The notes below the pieces were generated by a model, which made no database searches, was not told the DNA's origin, and was given only the letters and a program-made list of their open reading frames with translations. DNA of 64,000 nucleotides from Geomonas oryzae (lineage in GTDB: Bacteria; Desulfobacterota; Desulfuromonadia; Geobacterales; Geobacteraceae), in the NCBI RefSeq assembly GCF_004117875.1, contig NZ_RAHW01000002.1, forward strand, positions 682,001-746,000, in the 5' to 3' direction. Shown in pieces: positions 6,890 to 15,667 of the stretch; position 1 is the stretch's first letter; each line of letters begins with the position of its first letter. The position numbers were made by a program, and so were the translations under genes.

Positions 6890-7621
6890 TTACGGCACCA
6901 TCGCGCCGAACTGCTTTTCGACCTCTTTGGGCGCATGGAGCAGCCCTTTGCGCACGTCGAGCGACATGGCATCGGGGAAGATGTACTCTTCGTCCTTCGC
7001 GATGCCGTCAAGGATCAGCGTGGCAACCTGGGACGGAGTCGCTTTGGACATCTCCTGCCCGGCGGTCATCCTCGTGTCGACCGGACCGGGATAAACGCCG
7101 TAAACCTTGACGCCACGCGGCGCGAGCTCGGCGCGCACCCCCTGCAGCAGCGAGTGCCCGGCCGCCTTGGAGGCTGAGTAGGTTCCGTTGACGGGGAGGT
7201 TCACGAGACCGAGGATGGAGCAGACGTTGGCTATCGCCCCGCCGCGTGCGGCCAGTACGGGCGCGAAGGCACGGCACATGGAAAGGGTGCCGAGGTAGTT
7301 AACCTTGATCTCCTGGCGGGCGCAGTCGAGCCCGTCCGGGTCGAGCAGGCTCTTGCAATGGTTGACCCCGGCGTTGTTGATGACGAGGTCGACGTCCTGG
7401 CATTGCGCAGCCGCCGTTGCCACGCTCGTCTCATGTGTCACGTCGATCCTCAGCGCGACCACGCGCCCCGGGTCGAATTTCGCCATTTCGGCTACCGCCT
7501 GGATGTTGCGGGCCGCCGCATATACTTTGGCCGCTCCCCGATCCAATAACTCCTGTACCAGCGCCCACCCGATGCCGCCGTTGGCGCCGGTGACCAAAAC
7601 TACCTTGCCTGCCAAGTCCAT
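6890..7621 (-). CDS. short-chain dehydrogenase/reductase
   Basis: 243 aa, classical SDR. The cofactor glycine motif is VTGANGGIG (10-18), the NNAG motif is present (LVINNAGV), a Ser precedes the catalytic pair (NVCSILG), and YSASKAAG holds Tyr-xxx-Lys. After the catalytic region comes the usual PG motif (YPGPVDTRM). The substrate cannot be named. AGGAG precedes the ATG. It starts 18 bases after the FUSC exporter gene and is the third gene of the MarR-FUSC-SDR operon, so it may act on the same compounds that the exporter handles. Confidence 0.85.
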   Translation of the reverse strand: MDLAGKVVLVTGANGGIGWALVQELLDRGAAKVYAAARNIQAVAEMAKFDPGRVVALRIDVTHETSVATAAAQCQDVDLVINNAGVNHCKSLLDPDGLDCARQEIKVNYLGTLSMCRAFAPVLAARGGAIANVCSILGLVNLPVNGTYSASKAAGHSLLQGVRAELAPRGVKVYGVYPGPVDTRMTAGQEMSKATPSQVATLILDGIAKDEEYIFPDAMSLDVRKGLLHAPKEVEKQFGAMVP

Positions 7622-7639
7622 TTTCTTCTCCTCTTACTG

Positions 7640-9607
7640 TTACTGTTTTTCCGCCCACAGCAGCCGATGCTGGTGCAGTCGCACGTCCCCTGCGTGACCG
7701 GCTGATCCTACCTCTGCATGCACCACGTCTTTCATCACCGCCCCCTCTTCCAAAACAGCGAAAAGCGCGCGTGCGGCGCGGCTCAACAGGTCCCGGGCAT
7801 TTTCCGGTTGAGGGGCCAGGACGGCTATCGCCATCAGCGCCTCCCTTATGATCCGCTGCGAAGACGGGGCGAGATCCTCTCTTTCCAGTTTTTCCCGCAG
7901 TGATTTGATACTTGCGGCCATGCCGAGCGCGGTCACCCCGCCCTCGACGGTTCTTAGATGCTCCGGGTCGTGCCGCGCGGCCATGTCCACCAGACGGATC
8001 ACCCTGTGGTGCAGCCTTTCGCGGGTGCGGGCCATGACCTGCGGCGACCCGTTCTGTGCCATGCGCACGAGGTCGCGGGAAACAGCCGCGAGAATGGACC
8101 GCATGCGCAGACCGGGGTTGATCGGGACCAGCAAGGTATAGGAGACCCATGCGGTTCCGACTCCCGCCACCATGGCTACGGCGCCGATGGCCAGGTCGAT
8201 GTCGGCGACGTGGACCGCCACGCCGGGCTGAACCACGAAGATGAAGAAGAGGGTCGCGTCGGTCGCGGCCAGCACCGTTTTCCGGTACTGCATGGCGATG
8301 AACCCGAGCAGCACGAACGGCGCTATGACGGCGATGGTGAGGTACGGGTCGACCACACCCGGGAGCAGGAATATCCTGCAGAAAACGGCGGCCGCGGAGC
8401 CTATCGCCGCACCGACGAAGATGTTGCCGACGAAGTGGGCGGGATGGTCCTTGTTAGAAAAGATGGTGGTCATGATGGAAAGGGCCATCAGCATGAGCGG
8501 CCCCTTGCTCCAGCCGGTGGCGCTCCAGGTAAATCCGACGGCCGCGATGACGAGGCCCGAACGGAAGGCCGCCCTACCCGCTTCAACCCAGTCCCGGTGG
8601 CGAATGAGCCGATGGTGCGGCTCGTTTTCACCGCGGTCTGCAGCAGCCTCGACTCCGGAAAGTACGTCTTGCAGCGCAGCCACCAGCCCGTGCAGCGTCT
8701 CACCCAGAAGCGGCAGGTGTGAGCGCGCTTCCAAGGAGAGAGCGGTGAGCTCGGTGAAAATAGCAGCTCCTTTGGAAGACTCGAACGTCGCTGCGGCTTC
8801 GCCCAGACGCCGCGCCAGGAGCTCGCGCCACTGCGCGTGCCTGCCGTCCTCGTCCTTATGGCGCTCTAGGTGCTCAGCGGAAAGGCGCCCGACCGAGAGC
8901 AGGGAAAGCAGCGCAGCGATCAGGCTCTTCACCTGCCGCTTTCTTTTCGTGAAGCCGGGAGCTGCCGCCCCCGCCGCATCCAAAAGGACCTCCAGGTCGG
9001 CCAACTCAAGAAGCAGTGCATGCTCAAGTCTCGCGACCTCCTCCGTGCGTCCCTGACGGATCAATGCGGCAAGCCAGCACATGGCGTTCGAGACCGCCTC
9101 CCGAAGGCGACGCTCCAACTCCTCGCGCTGTGAAGACGGCGTGAAGAGAGCGGTCACTCCCGTAGAGACGATGATGCCGACGACGATGCAGGCGATCCGG
9201 CCGAAGGCGATCTCCTGCATACGAGAAGGGTTCATGAAACCGCTCATGACGATGACGGTGCAGGTGCAGCCTGCCATGAGAAAGGCGTAGGAGCGAAGGC
9301 CGTGGAAGAGGTTGCCGATGCCGACGCATGCGGCGATCCAGAAGACGAGGGCCAAGGTGAGCAGAAAGGGGGATCCGGTGTGCCGGAGGAGAAAAAGGGC
9401 GGCGAGCGAGCCGAAGACGGTGCCGACCAGGCGATAGAAGCTCTTCTCGAAGAGAAGGCCGCGGGTCGGCTGGATGACGATCAGTGCGGTCATGGCGGCC
9501 CAGTAGGGATTCTCGATCCCGAGGAACTGGGCTACGCCAAGCGCCGTCAGCGCGGACACCGTCCCGCGCAGTGCGACGATGAGTTTCAAGCGGTGGTGCG
9601 AATTCAT
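7640..9607 (-). CDS. FUSC-family inner membrane transporter (aromatic acid efflux type)
   Basis: 655 aa. Two hydrophobic blocks, residues about 10-165 and 350-490, each contain several TM helices, separated by and followed by soluble helical regions. This is the duplicated FUSC/YccS/AaeB layout. The first block contains YWAAMTALIVIQPTRG, typical of the family, and the second echoes it with GWSKGPLMLMALSIMTTIF. Known members export aromatic carboxylic acids or toxic lipophiles. The gene overlaps the upstream MarR gene by four bases (ATGA), so the regulator and transporter are translated together. Next to an aromatic degradation supercluster, a role in relief from aromatic acids is reasonable, but it is inference. 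Confidence 0.8.
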   Translation of the reverse strand: MNSHHRLKLIVALRGTVSALTALGVAQFLGIENPYWAAMTALIVIQPTRGLLFEKSFYRLVGTVFGSLAALFLLRHTGSPFLLTLALVFWIAACVGIGNLFHGLRSYAFLMAGCTCTVIVMSGFMNPSRMQEIAFGRIACIVVGIIVSTGVTALFTPSSQREELERRLREAVSNAMCWLAALIRQGRTEEVARLEHALLLELADLEVLLDAAGAAAPGFTKRKRQVKSLIAALLSLLSVGRLSAEHLERHKDEDGRHAQWRELLARRLGEAAATFESSKGAAIFTELTALSLEARSHLPLLGETLHGLVAALQDVLSGVEAAADRGENEPHHRLIRHRDWVEAGRAAFRSGLVIAAVGFTWSATGWSKGPLMLMALSIMTTIFSNKDHPAHFVGNIFVGAAIGSAAAVFCRIFLLPGVVDPYLTIAVIAPFVLLGFIAMQYRKTVLAATDATLFFIFVVQPGVAVHVADIDLAIGAVAMVAGVGTAWVSYTLLVPINPGLRMRSILAAVSRDLVRMAQNGSPQVMARTRERLHHRVIRLVDMAARHDPEHLRTVEGGVTALGMAASIKSLREKLEREDLAPSSQRIIREALMAIAVLAPQPENARDLLSRAARALFAVLEEGAVMKDVVHAEVGSAGHAGDVRLHQHRLLWAEKQ

Positions 9608-10068
9608 CCTTTCAGTCTCGCGCGGGTTTCCTGCAGCCTCGTCTCCAGTCGCTCCACGAAGCTGCTCATCTGCTCGATTTCCGCGTCACCGAAGGAACTG
9701 AGGAGGTCGTGCTCGAGGGCCGCGACCTTCCCGGTGATCTCGGTGACCATCGCCCTACCCTGCGGTGAAAGCGCGAGCAGTTTCGCCCGCCGATCGCTGG
9801 CGTCTTCGCTGCGCTCGATGAGCCCTTTCGCAATCAACTGATCCAGGATGCGTGTGAGAGAGGGGCCTTCAATGCCGAGAGAGGCCGCAAGATCCTTCTG
9901 TCTGATGCCGTCACCCAGATGGTGCAGATGCAGCAATGGGCGCCATGCCGCGTCGGTGACCCCCAAAGACTGGAACGCCGAGTCGAGCACCTGCCGCCAA
10001 CGCCTCGTCAGAAAGCCCAGACGGTAAAGGAGGTTGTGTTTGTCTACCTTCGTTGTTTCGGTTGTCAT
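9604..10068 (-). CDS. MarR-family transcriptional regulator
   Basis: 154 aa with the MarR winged-helix core: HHLGDGIRQKDLAASLGI (helix-turn-helix entry), GPSLTRILDQLIAKGLIER (recognition helix) and the wing SEDASDRRAKLLALSPQGR, including the conserved D-R-R. N- and C-terminal helices would form the dimer. It is the first gene of the operon with the FUSC exporter and an SDR. The intergenic dyad AGATAGCA...TGCTATCT just upstream is a likely autoregulatory operator. MarR repressors of this type usually release DNA on binding phenolic or aromatic ligands. Confidence 0.9.
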   Translation of the reverse strand: MTTETTKVDKHNLLYRLGFLTRRWRQVLDSAFQSLGVTDAAWRPLLHLHHLGDGIRQKDLAASLGIEGPSLTRILDQLIAKGLIERSEDASDRRAKLLALSPQGRAMVTEITGKVAALEHDLLSSFGDAEIEQMSSFVERLETRLQETRARLKG

Positions 10069-10075
10069 GCAATAC

Positions 10076-10106
10076 AGATAGCATCCTATTTATTTTATTG
10101 CTATCT
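10076..10106. promoter_or_regulatory. dyad operator upstream of the marR-FUSC operon
   Basis: AGATAGCA (10076-10083) and TGCTATCT (10099-10106) are perfect 8-bp inverted arms, 15 bp apart and 8 bp upstream of the marR start codon, in an otherwise AT-rich gap. Size and position suit a MarR dimer site that blocks initiation. Binding by this MarR is inferred. Confidence 0.6.
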
Positions 10107-10127
10107 ATTTTTTCCGGCTTCGGCAGC

Positions 10128-10352
10128 TCACAGCTCGGGGCTTTTGCGAGCCGCGGCGGCAACGCCCTGCTTGCGCGGCTTCCGATACGAGGCAGGCGGG
10201 AAGACTGTCAGGCGCCCCAAGGCTTCCCTCATCAGGTCGGAGAGGGTCATTTGTCGCCCGTCGATCAGGCGCAGCAGAAAGTTGCGTTCGTCATCGGTGA
10301 TGCGAACCGATATGATATTGCGCTTAGAAGGCAGGTCTTGATAATGCTCCAT
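10128..10352 (-). CDS. small ribbon-helix-helix protein, 74 aa
   Basis: Residues 11-50 (IISVRITDDERNFLLRLIDG, then QMTLSDLMREALGRL) match the beta strand and two helices of RHH (Arc/MetJ) proteins. The C-terminal 20 residues are basic and probably flexible. There is no adjacent toxin-like gene, so it is more likely a regulator than an antitoxin. It lies alone between ribBA and the marR operon. Targets are unknown. Confidence 0.5.
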   Translation of the reverse strand: MEHYQDLPSKRNIISVRITDDERNFLLRLIDGRQMTLSDLMREALGRLTVFPPASYRKPRKQGVAAAARKSPEL

Positions 10353-10393
10353 ACTTCACCCCAAAAGCCGCAGTGCCCTCATCCTGCTCAGGC

Positions 10394-11596
10394 TCAGATG
10401 AACTGCAGCAGATGTCCCATTTTCTCCCGCTTGGCCCGCAGATAATTGATGTTGTTGTTTCCTGGAGCGACCTCGAGGGGGACGCGCTCGACGATGTCGA
10501 TGCCGTATCCCTGCAGGCCGACCAGTTTCTTCGGGTTGTTGGTCATGAGCCGGATCTTTTTGAGCCCCAGGTTGGCAAGGATCTGGGCGCCGATGCCGTA
10601 GTCGCGCATGTCGGCCTTGAAGCCGAGCGCCAAGTTAGCTTCGACGGTATCTTTCCCCTGGTCCTGCAGCGCGTATGCCTTCAGCTTGTTGGTGAGCCCT
10701 ATGCCGCGCCCTTCCTGGCGCATGTAGAGCACCACTCCCCTTCCCTCCGCCTCGACCTGCTCCATCGCCTGGTGCAGCTGATCGGCGCAGTCGCACCGCA
10801 CGCTGCCGAACACGTCCCCGGTCATGCACTCGGAATGGACCCGCACGAGAACCGGCTCGTCTCCGGCGAGATCCCCCTTCACGAGGGCTATGTGCTCGAG
10901 GTGATCGACGTCGTTCTCGAAGGCGATCGCCCGGAAGGAACCTGTCTTGGTCGGCATGGCGACCTCGACGGAACGCCGCACCAGGGACTCGTGTTTCAAC
11001 CGGTAGGCGACCAGGTCGGCGATGGTGCAGATCTTGATGCCGTGCTGCAGCGCGAAGCGCTTCAGGTCGGGCATCCTCGCCATGGTGCCGTCCTCTTTCA
11101 TGATCTCGCAGATGACTCCGGCTGGCTCGAGCCCGGCAAGCCGCGCCAGATCGACGGAACCTTCGGTCTGTCCGGACCGGACGAGGACACCGCCGTCGCG
11201 TGCGCGCAGCGGGAAGATGTGTCCCGGCCGCGCGAGGTCCGAGGCATGCGCGTCGGGCGCCACGGCGGTCAGGATGGTGTGGGCGCGGTCCGCCGCGGAG
11301 ATCCCGGTGCTGACGCCGAGCCTCGCCTCGATGGAGACGGTGAACGCCGTACCGAAGGAGGAGGTGTTGTCCCGCACCATGGGGGGAAGCGCCAGGCGGT
11401 CGCAGCGCTCGGCGGTCATGGTGAGGCAGATGAGGCCGCGCCCGAAGCGGGCCATGAAGTTGATCGCCTCCGGCGTTACGCACTGGGCGGCCATGGTGAG
11501 ATCGCCTTCGTTCTCACGGTCCTCGTCGTCCACCAGGATGACCATCCTGCCGGACCTGATCTCCTCGATCGCTTCCTCTATGCTTGCCACGGACAT
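10394..11596 (-). CDS. ribBA: bifunctional 3,4-dihydroxy-2-butanone-4-phosphate synthase / GTP cyclohydrolase II
   Basis: 400 aa. The N-terminal half is RibB, with the acidic metal loop [10 protein letters not shown] and [12 protein letters not shown]. The C-terminal half is RibA, with zinc ligands in [16 protein letters not shown] and the GTP-binding RQEGRGIGL. These make the two precursors of riboflavin: the 4-carbon unit from ribulose 5-phosphate and the pyrimidine from GTP. ATG at 11596 is chosen because AAGGAGG lies just upstream and the DHBPS fold starts there; a longer frame to 11674 would read through the leader hairpin. Flavin supply suits the many flavoproteins nearby, but the gene is a separate unit. 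Confidence 0.95.
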   Translation of the reverse strand: MSVASIEEAIEEIRSGRMVILVDDEDRENEGDLTMAAQCVTPEAINFMARFGRGLICLTMTAERCDRLALPPMVRDNTSSFGTAFTVSIEARLGVSTGISAADRAHTILTAVAPDAHASDLARPGHIFPLRARDGGVLVRSGQTEGSVDLARLAGLEPAGVICEIMKEDGTMARMPDLKRFALQHGIKICTIADLVAYRLKHESLVRRSVEVAMPTKTGSFRAIAFENDVDHLEHIALVKGDLAGDEPVLVRVHSECMTGDVFGSVRCDCADQLHQAMEQVEAEGRGVVLYMRQEGRGIGLTNKLKAYALQDQGKDTVEANLALGFKADMRDYGIGAQILANLGLKKIRLMTNNPKKLVGLQGYGIDIVERVPLEVAPGNNNINYLRAKREKMGHLLQFI

Positions 11597-11617
11597 GACT
11601 CCTCCTTGATAAAGTCG

Positions 11618-11717
11618 CACCACGCGCAGGAAAACCAGGAGAACCTGCGCGTGGTGCTGCTGGTCCCAGGCCAATCGTCCCGAGCCATATCCTGCGCCGG
11701 AGCGAAATGCTCCGGCG
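11618..11717 (-). promoter_or_regulatory. two strong hairpins in the ribBA leader
   Basis: CACCACGCGCAGG (11618-11630) pairs perfectly with CCTGCGCGTGGTG (11644-11656). CGCCGGAGC (11695-11703) pairs with GCTCCGGCG (11709-11717). The first stem ends about 10 bases before the ribBA ribosome site. A leader role is possible, but I could not find the conserved core of the FMN riboswitch, so no ligand is proposed. Confidence 0.45.
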
Positions 11718-11783
11718 ATGCTGTCTGAATCTCCCTATCCATCCGGAATGTGGAGTACAAGCTGTTACACCCTTTCCTTCGGC

Positions 11784-11896
11784 TCTCCCTCTCCCCTGGG
11801 AGAGGGTCGGGGTGAGGGCGCTGCAATAAGCAATATCTACCTTCGTGGCAACGCCCTCACCCGGCCTCCGGCCACCCTCTCCCGGAGGGAGAGGGG
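11784..11896. repeat. family A palindromic repeat, copy 1
   Basis: About 110 bp. It starts CCCTCTCCCCTGGGAGAGGG, has GTGAGGGCG and its complement CGCCCTCAC around a short variable centre, and ends CCCTCTCCCGGAGGGAGAGG. The whole element is an imperfect palindrome with extra hairpins at both ends. Other copies are at 36355, 37251, 50535 and 58511. Confidence 0.85.
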
Positions 11897-11936
11897 TACA
11901 ACCCGCTAAGGCACTTCCCTCAATAGACCTTGCGCC

Positions 11937-12857
11937 TTACGCCGCGCGCAGCTTCTCGGCGAGAACCGGCGCGAGCTGCAGGACGTCGGCTACCACCATG
12001 ACGTCGGCGGCCTCGCTGATCGGGGCTTCCTTGTCCTTGTTGATTGCGACGATGAAGTCGGATTTCTTCATCCCCGCCAGGTGCTGGATGGCGCCGGAGA
12101 TGCCGCAGGCGACGTACAGCTTGGGCGATACGGTCTGCCCGGTGGTACCGACCTGGTGGCTGTGCCCGACCCAACCGGCGTCGACCACGGGACGGCTCGC
12201 GCCGAGCTCGCCGCCGAACGCCTTGGCGAGATCGGCGATCACGGCTACGTTCTCCTTCTTGCCGACGCCGCGACCGGCGCTCACGATGATCTCGGCACGA
12301 CCCAGATCGACCTCTTTCTTCTCGGCGGGCTCGTACCCCACGAACTGCAGCGGCGAGCTTCCCTGGGTGATCTCGATCGCCTCCACCTGCGGCGAGCCGG
12401 AGAGCTGCCCCGCGTAGTTGAAGGCGCCCGCCTGGACGGTGAGGACGGCGCGCGCTCCCTTCGGGGTCACGGTGCGGCGCAGCTTGCCGTTGCAGAGGCT
12501 CACCTCGAACTTGCCGTCCACGATGTTCACGACCTCGGAGACCTGCCCGACCCTGAGTGTTGCGGCGACCCTGGGCGCCAGGTCCCAGCCGTAGGAGGAG
12601 TGCGGGAAGATGATGTAGTCCGGATTCTCCTTGAGCACCGCGGCAACCACGATGTGCTTGTGCAGCTCCGGGTTGTACTCCCCGTATTTGTCGGCATCGG
12701 CCAGGTAGAGCTTCCCGGTGACCTTCGGGGCCTGCGCCTCCTTGCCGACGAGAACCAGGCTCACCTCCGCACCAAGACGTTCGGCGAACGCCACCAGTTC
12801 GTAGCTTGTATCGAGTAACTTCCCTTCCCGCTGTTCACAGACAAGCAGTGCTTTCAT
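11937..12857 (-). CDS. etfA: electron transfer flavoprotein alpha subunit
   Basis: 306 aa, normal EtfA length. The C-terminal FAD domain shows the family signature VDAGWVGHSHQVGTTGQTV and then [20 protein letters not shown]. The N-terminal half is the ETF alpha/beta domain. There is no ferredoxin extension, unlike the second EtfA at 15668. It follows etfB by 10 bases and lies downstream of a membrane ETF:quinone oxidoreductase-like gene, so this ETF probably passes electrons from acyl-CoA dehydrogenation to that protein and the quinone pool. It is the last gene before a family A repeat. Confidence 0.95.
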   Translation of the reverse strand: MKALLVCEQREGKLLDTSYELVAFAERLGAEVSLVLVGKEAQAPKVTGKLYLADADKYGEYNPELHKHIVVAAVLKENPDYIIFPHSSYGWDLAPRVAATLRVGQVSEVVNIVDGKFEVSLCNGKLRRTVTPKGARAVLTVQAGAFNYAGQLSGSPQVEAIEITQGSSPLQFVGYEPAEKKEVDLGRAEIIVSAGRGVGKKENVAVIADLAKAFGGELGASRPVVDAGWVGHSHQVGTTGQTVSPKLYVACGISGAIQHLAGMKKSDFIVAINKDKEAPISEAADVMVVADVLQLAPVLAEKLRAA

Positions 12858-12867
12858 GGCTCACCTC

Positions 12868-13644
12868 CTATTTCATGACCGTGGTCTTTTCTTTCAGAAT
12901 GCCGAGCAGGCGATCCGCCACATCGGAGAGATCCCCCTCGAGAACGATGCCGCCGCCGCTTTTCACCGGCGGGTAGAGCTTCTCGGTCCCCGTCGCCGCC
13001 TCCTCCTTCAGAAGGTTCGCTACCGGGACCAGCTGCAGCTCCTTCTTCTTCGCCTTCATGATGTTGGGAAGAGTCGGGTAGCGCGGCACGTTGAGGCCCA
13101 GCTGGCAGGTGACGAGCGCCGGAACGGGAACCTTGACGACGCTCTTGACGCCCCCTTCAAGCTCGCGCTTCGCGGTGACCACGCCGTCGGCGAACTCGAA
13201 GCCGACCAGGGTGCTCGCGCAGTTGTGGCCGAGCAGTTCCGCCACGGTGACGCCCACCTGCGCGGAGCCTCTGTCCTGCGACTGCATCCCGGTGAAGATG
13301 ACGTCGAAGTGCTTGTCCGCGGCGAAGGCGGCGATGATGTTGGCGATCTGCCAGGGGTCCTTGCGGGCGCTGTCGTTGTCCTGGACCTGCACTGCCTTGT
13401 CGCAACCCATGGCGAGCGCCTTCTTGAGCGCCTCCCCGACGCGGTCGGCGCCGATGGAGAGGACCGTGATCTCGGGCTGGTTCCCCAGCTGTTCCTTGAG
13501 CTGCACCGCCTGCTCGACGGCGTACTCGTCGTATTCGTTCATCCTGTAAGCGAGATCGGCCTCGTCGTACCAATCCCCCGTCCCGTTCACTTTGAAGCGG
13601 GATTCCATGTCCGGTACCTGTTTGATGCAGACTAGAATGTTCAT
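12868..13644 (-). CDS. etfB: electron transfer flavoprotein beta subunit
   Basis: 258 aa. Begins MNILVCIKQVPDMESRFKVN, typical of EtfB, and has the AMP/FAD loop region VLSIGADRVGEALKKALAMG and the later FTGMQSQDRGSAQVG. It forms the heterodimer with the EtfA encoded 10 bases downstream. It starts 10 bases after the 648-aa Fe-S oxidoreductase gene, so the three are one transcription unit. The second EtfB in this window (17025) starts similarly, but the two are clearly different paralogues. Confidence 0.95.
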   Translation of the reverse strand: MNILVCIKQVPDMESRFKVNGTGDWYDEADLAYRMNEYDEYAVEQAVQLKEQLGNQPEITVLSIGADRVGEALKKALAMGCDKAVQVQDNDSARKDPWQIANIIAAFAADKHFDVIFTGMQSQDRGSAQVGVTVAELLGHNCASTLVGFEFADGVVTAKRELEGGVKSVVKVPVPALVTCQLGLNVPRYPTLPNIMKAKKKELQLVPVANLLKEEAATGTEKLYPPVKSGGGIVLEGDLSDVADRLLGILKEKTTVMK

Positions 13645-13654
13645 GTGCGCCTCC

Positions 13655-15601
13655 CTATCGGTCGTTTAATGCCTCGGCCATTACCTCTGCGATGTCCTTA
13701 ACCCGTACCTTCTCCGCTCCCTGGTCCTTCAATCCGTCCTCCAGCATCGTCATGCAGTAGGGACAGCTGACGCAGATCGTGTCCGGTTGCTGCTTCAGGG
13801 CTTCCTGCACCCGCTCGTGGTTGATCCTCGTTCCGGTCTGTTCTTCCATCCACATCCTGCCGCCGCCTGCGCCGCAGCAAAAACCCTTTTCGCGGTTGCG
13901 CTCGAAGTCCCGCGGAGCCGCCCCGGTGGCCGCCTCGATGACGTCGCGGGGGGCCGAGTAGGTGTCGTTGTGGCGCCCTAAGTAGCAGGAGTCGTGGAAG
14001 AGGACCTTCCCCTGGTCGATCTTCTTCGGCGCCCCTAGTCTCCCGTCCTTCACCAGTTGGGCGATCAGTTCGCTGTGGTGCACCACCTCAAGCTCGACGC
14101 CGTACTGTTTGTAATCGTTTTTCAAGGTGCTGAAGCAGTGCGGGCACGCGGTGACGATCTTCTTCACGCCGCGCTCCCGGAAGAGTTCCGCGTTGCCGCG
14201 CGCCATCTTGTCGAAGACGAACTCGTTCCCCAGGCGCCGGACGCTGTCGCCGCAGCAGATCTCGTCCTTGCCGAGGATGCCCCAGCTGACGCCTGCGCGG
14301 TCGAGGGTGGTGGCGAGGGCGACCGTGGTCTGCTTGGCGCGGCTGTCGAAGGAGCCCGCGCAGCCGACGAAGAAGAGGTACTCGGTCTCACCCTTCTTGA
14401 AGGTTCGGTCACCAAGGGTCCCGGTCCACTTGCCGCGCTCGGAGGGGGCGATGCCCCAGGGGTTGCTGCGCTGCTCCATGTTCTCGAAGAGGTTCAAAAG
14501 CTCTTCCGGGAAACGCGCCTTCTCCTGAACGAGGTGCCTGCGCATCTTGACGATCTTCGGCAGGTGCTCGATGAGGACCGGGCAGACCGAGAGGCAGGCG
14601 CCGCAGGTGGTGCAGTCCCAGAGGGCCTCCTCGCAACTCGTTCCCTCCCCCTTCGCGCCGATGAGCGGCTTTCCGCCGTCGATCAGGTTCACCTTCAGGT
14701 CGTGGATGACCCGGCGCGGGTTCAGCGACTTCCCAGTGTTGTGGGCGGGACAGAGATCCTGGCAGCGCCCGCACTCGGTGCAGGAGAAGGAATCGAGGAG
14801 ATCCTTCCAGGAGAACTGCTCGACATCGCTCACGCCGAACCTCTTGCCGGGCTCGAACACCTCGCGCGGCGGCACGGCCGGGTTTTCCAGGCTGCGGAAG
14901 TAGCAGTTGGGGATGGCGGTGAGGATATGCATGTGCTTGCTGCGCGGCAAGAAGTTGAGAAAAAGAAGCAACACCACGGCGTGCAGCCACCAGGAGACGT
15001 TGGCGACTGTTTCGAGCGTTGCCGCGGGCAGACCCCGCAAAAGCGAAGAGACCGCGAGGGAGACGGGCATCCATGCCGTCTGCCCCAGGGCAAGGTGCGC
15101 CGCGTTAAGGACGAAGTAGGCCGCCATGAGCGTCGCGATCATGCCGAGGATCAGGAGCGCCTCCCCGCTGCACGGCTTCGTGTAGTCGTTGCCGAGGTAG
15201 GAAGGGGCGAAGAAGAGACGCCGCGCGAGAGCCACGAGGACGCTCGCGAGAGCGGCGAGCGACACGAGATCGAAGACGAGCGAGAGTGGGTTCCTGATCG
15301 CTTCGGGAAGCGCCGACAAGCCGCTGCCGGGGAAGAGCCCCTCCCACAGGAAGTCGGCGTTCGCTACCAGAAGGAGCATGAAGGCCCAGAACAGCACGAA
15401 GTGGTTCACGCCGAACGGGCGGGCGAGGACCCGCTTCTGGCCGAAGGCGTAGGCGAAGACCCCGGCCAGGCGCTCGCCGGGACGGTCGAAGCGGTTCTCG
15501 GCGGCGCCCTCCCCGACCAGTTGCAGGCGCTGGTAACAGCTGTAGCAGAAGGCCAGGATGGCGACGGCGAATACGGGCATGAAATACTGGTGGCTTTGCA
15601 T
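13655..15601 (-). CDS. membrane ETF:quinone oxidoreductase-like Fe-S protein (EMO type), copy 1
   Basis: 648 aa. Residues about 1-230 hold several TM helices with a NarI-like cytochrome b arrangement. Next come two [4Fe-4S] motifs, CTECGRCQDLCPAHNTG and CTTCGACLSVCP, then two CCG domains (EICCGDSVRRLG with ACPHCFSTL, and KGFCCGAGGGRMWMEE with SCPYCMTML) that bind HdrB-like clusters. This modular design is that of the ETF:(methyl)menaquinone oxidoreductases described in anaerobic fatty-acid and aromatic degraders. It sits between two ETF pairs. The likely role is ETF to membrane quinone electron transfer; the exact partner is not provable here. Confidence 0.82.
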   Translation of the reverse strand: MQSHQYFMPVFAVAILAFCYSCYQRLQLVGEGAAENRFDRPGERLAGVFAYAFGQKRVLARPFGVNHFVLFWAFMLLLVANADFLWEGLFPGSGLSALPEAIRNPLSLVFDLVSLAALASVLVALARRLFFAPSYLGNDYTKPCSGEALLILGMIATLMAAYFVLNAAHLALGQTAWMPVSLAVSSLLRGLPAATLETVANVSWWLHAVVLLLFLNFLPRSKHMHILTAIPNCYFRSLENPAVPPREVFEPGKRFGVSDVEQFSWKDLLDSFSCTECGRCQDLCPAHNTGKSLNPRRVIHDLKVNLIDGGKPLIGAKGEGTSCEEALWDCTTCGACLSVCPVLIEHLPKIVKMRRHLVQEKARFPEELLNLFENMEQRSNPWGIAPSERGKWTGTLGDRTFKKGETEYLFFVGCAGSFDSRAKQTTVALATTLDRAGVSWGILGKDEICCGDSVRRLGNEFVFDKMARGNAELFRERGVKKIVTACPHCFSTLKNDYKQYGVELEVVHHSELIAQLVKDGRLGAPKKIDQGKVLFHDSCYLGRHNDTYSAPRDVIEAATGAAPRDFERNREKGFCCGAGGGRMWMEEQTGTRINHERVQEALKQQPDTICVSCPYCMTMLEDGLKDQGAEKVRVKDIAEVMAEALNDR

Positions 15602-15667
15602 GTGATACCTCGCAAGCGGTTTATGGGGAGTGGCTCCGCAGGCGCCTGTCCCCCTCGCAACTGTTCA

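Noticed and set aside
10128..10352. Antitoxin of a toxin-antitoxin pair
   Set aside because: The RHH fold fits, but no toxin-sized gene lies beside it; the neighbours are ribBA and marR.
11597..11783. FMN riboswitch upstream of ribBA
   Set aside because: Strong hairpins are present, but the conserved AGGGGC/GGGTG and CCGAC-type core was not found by eye.
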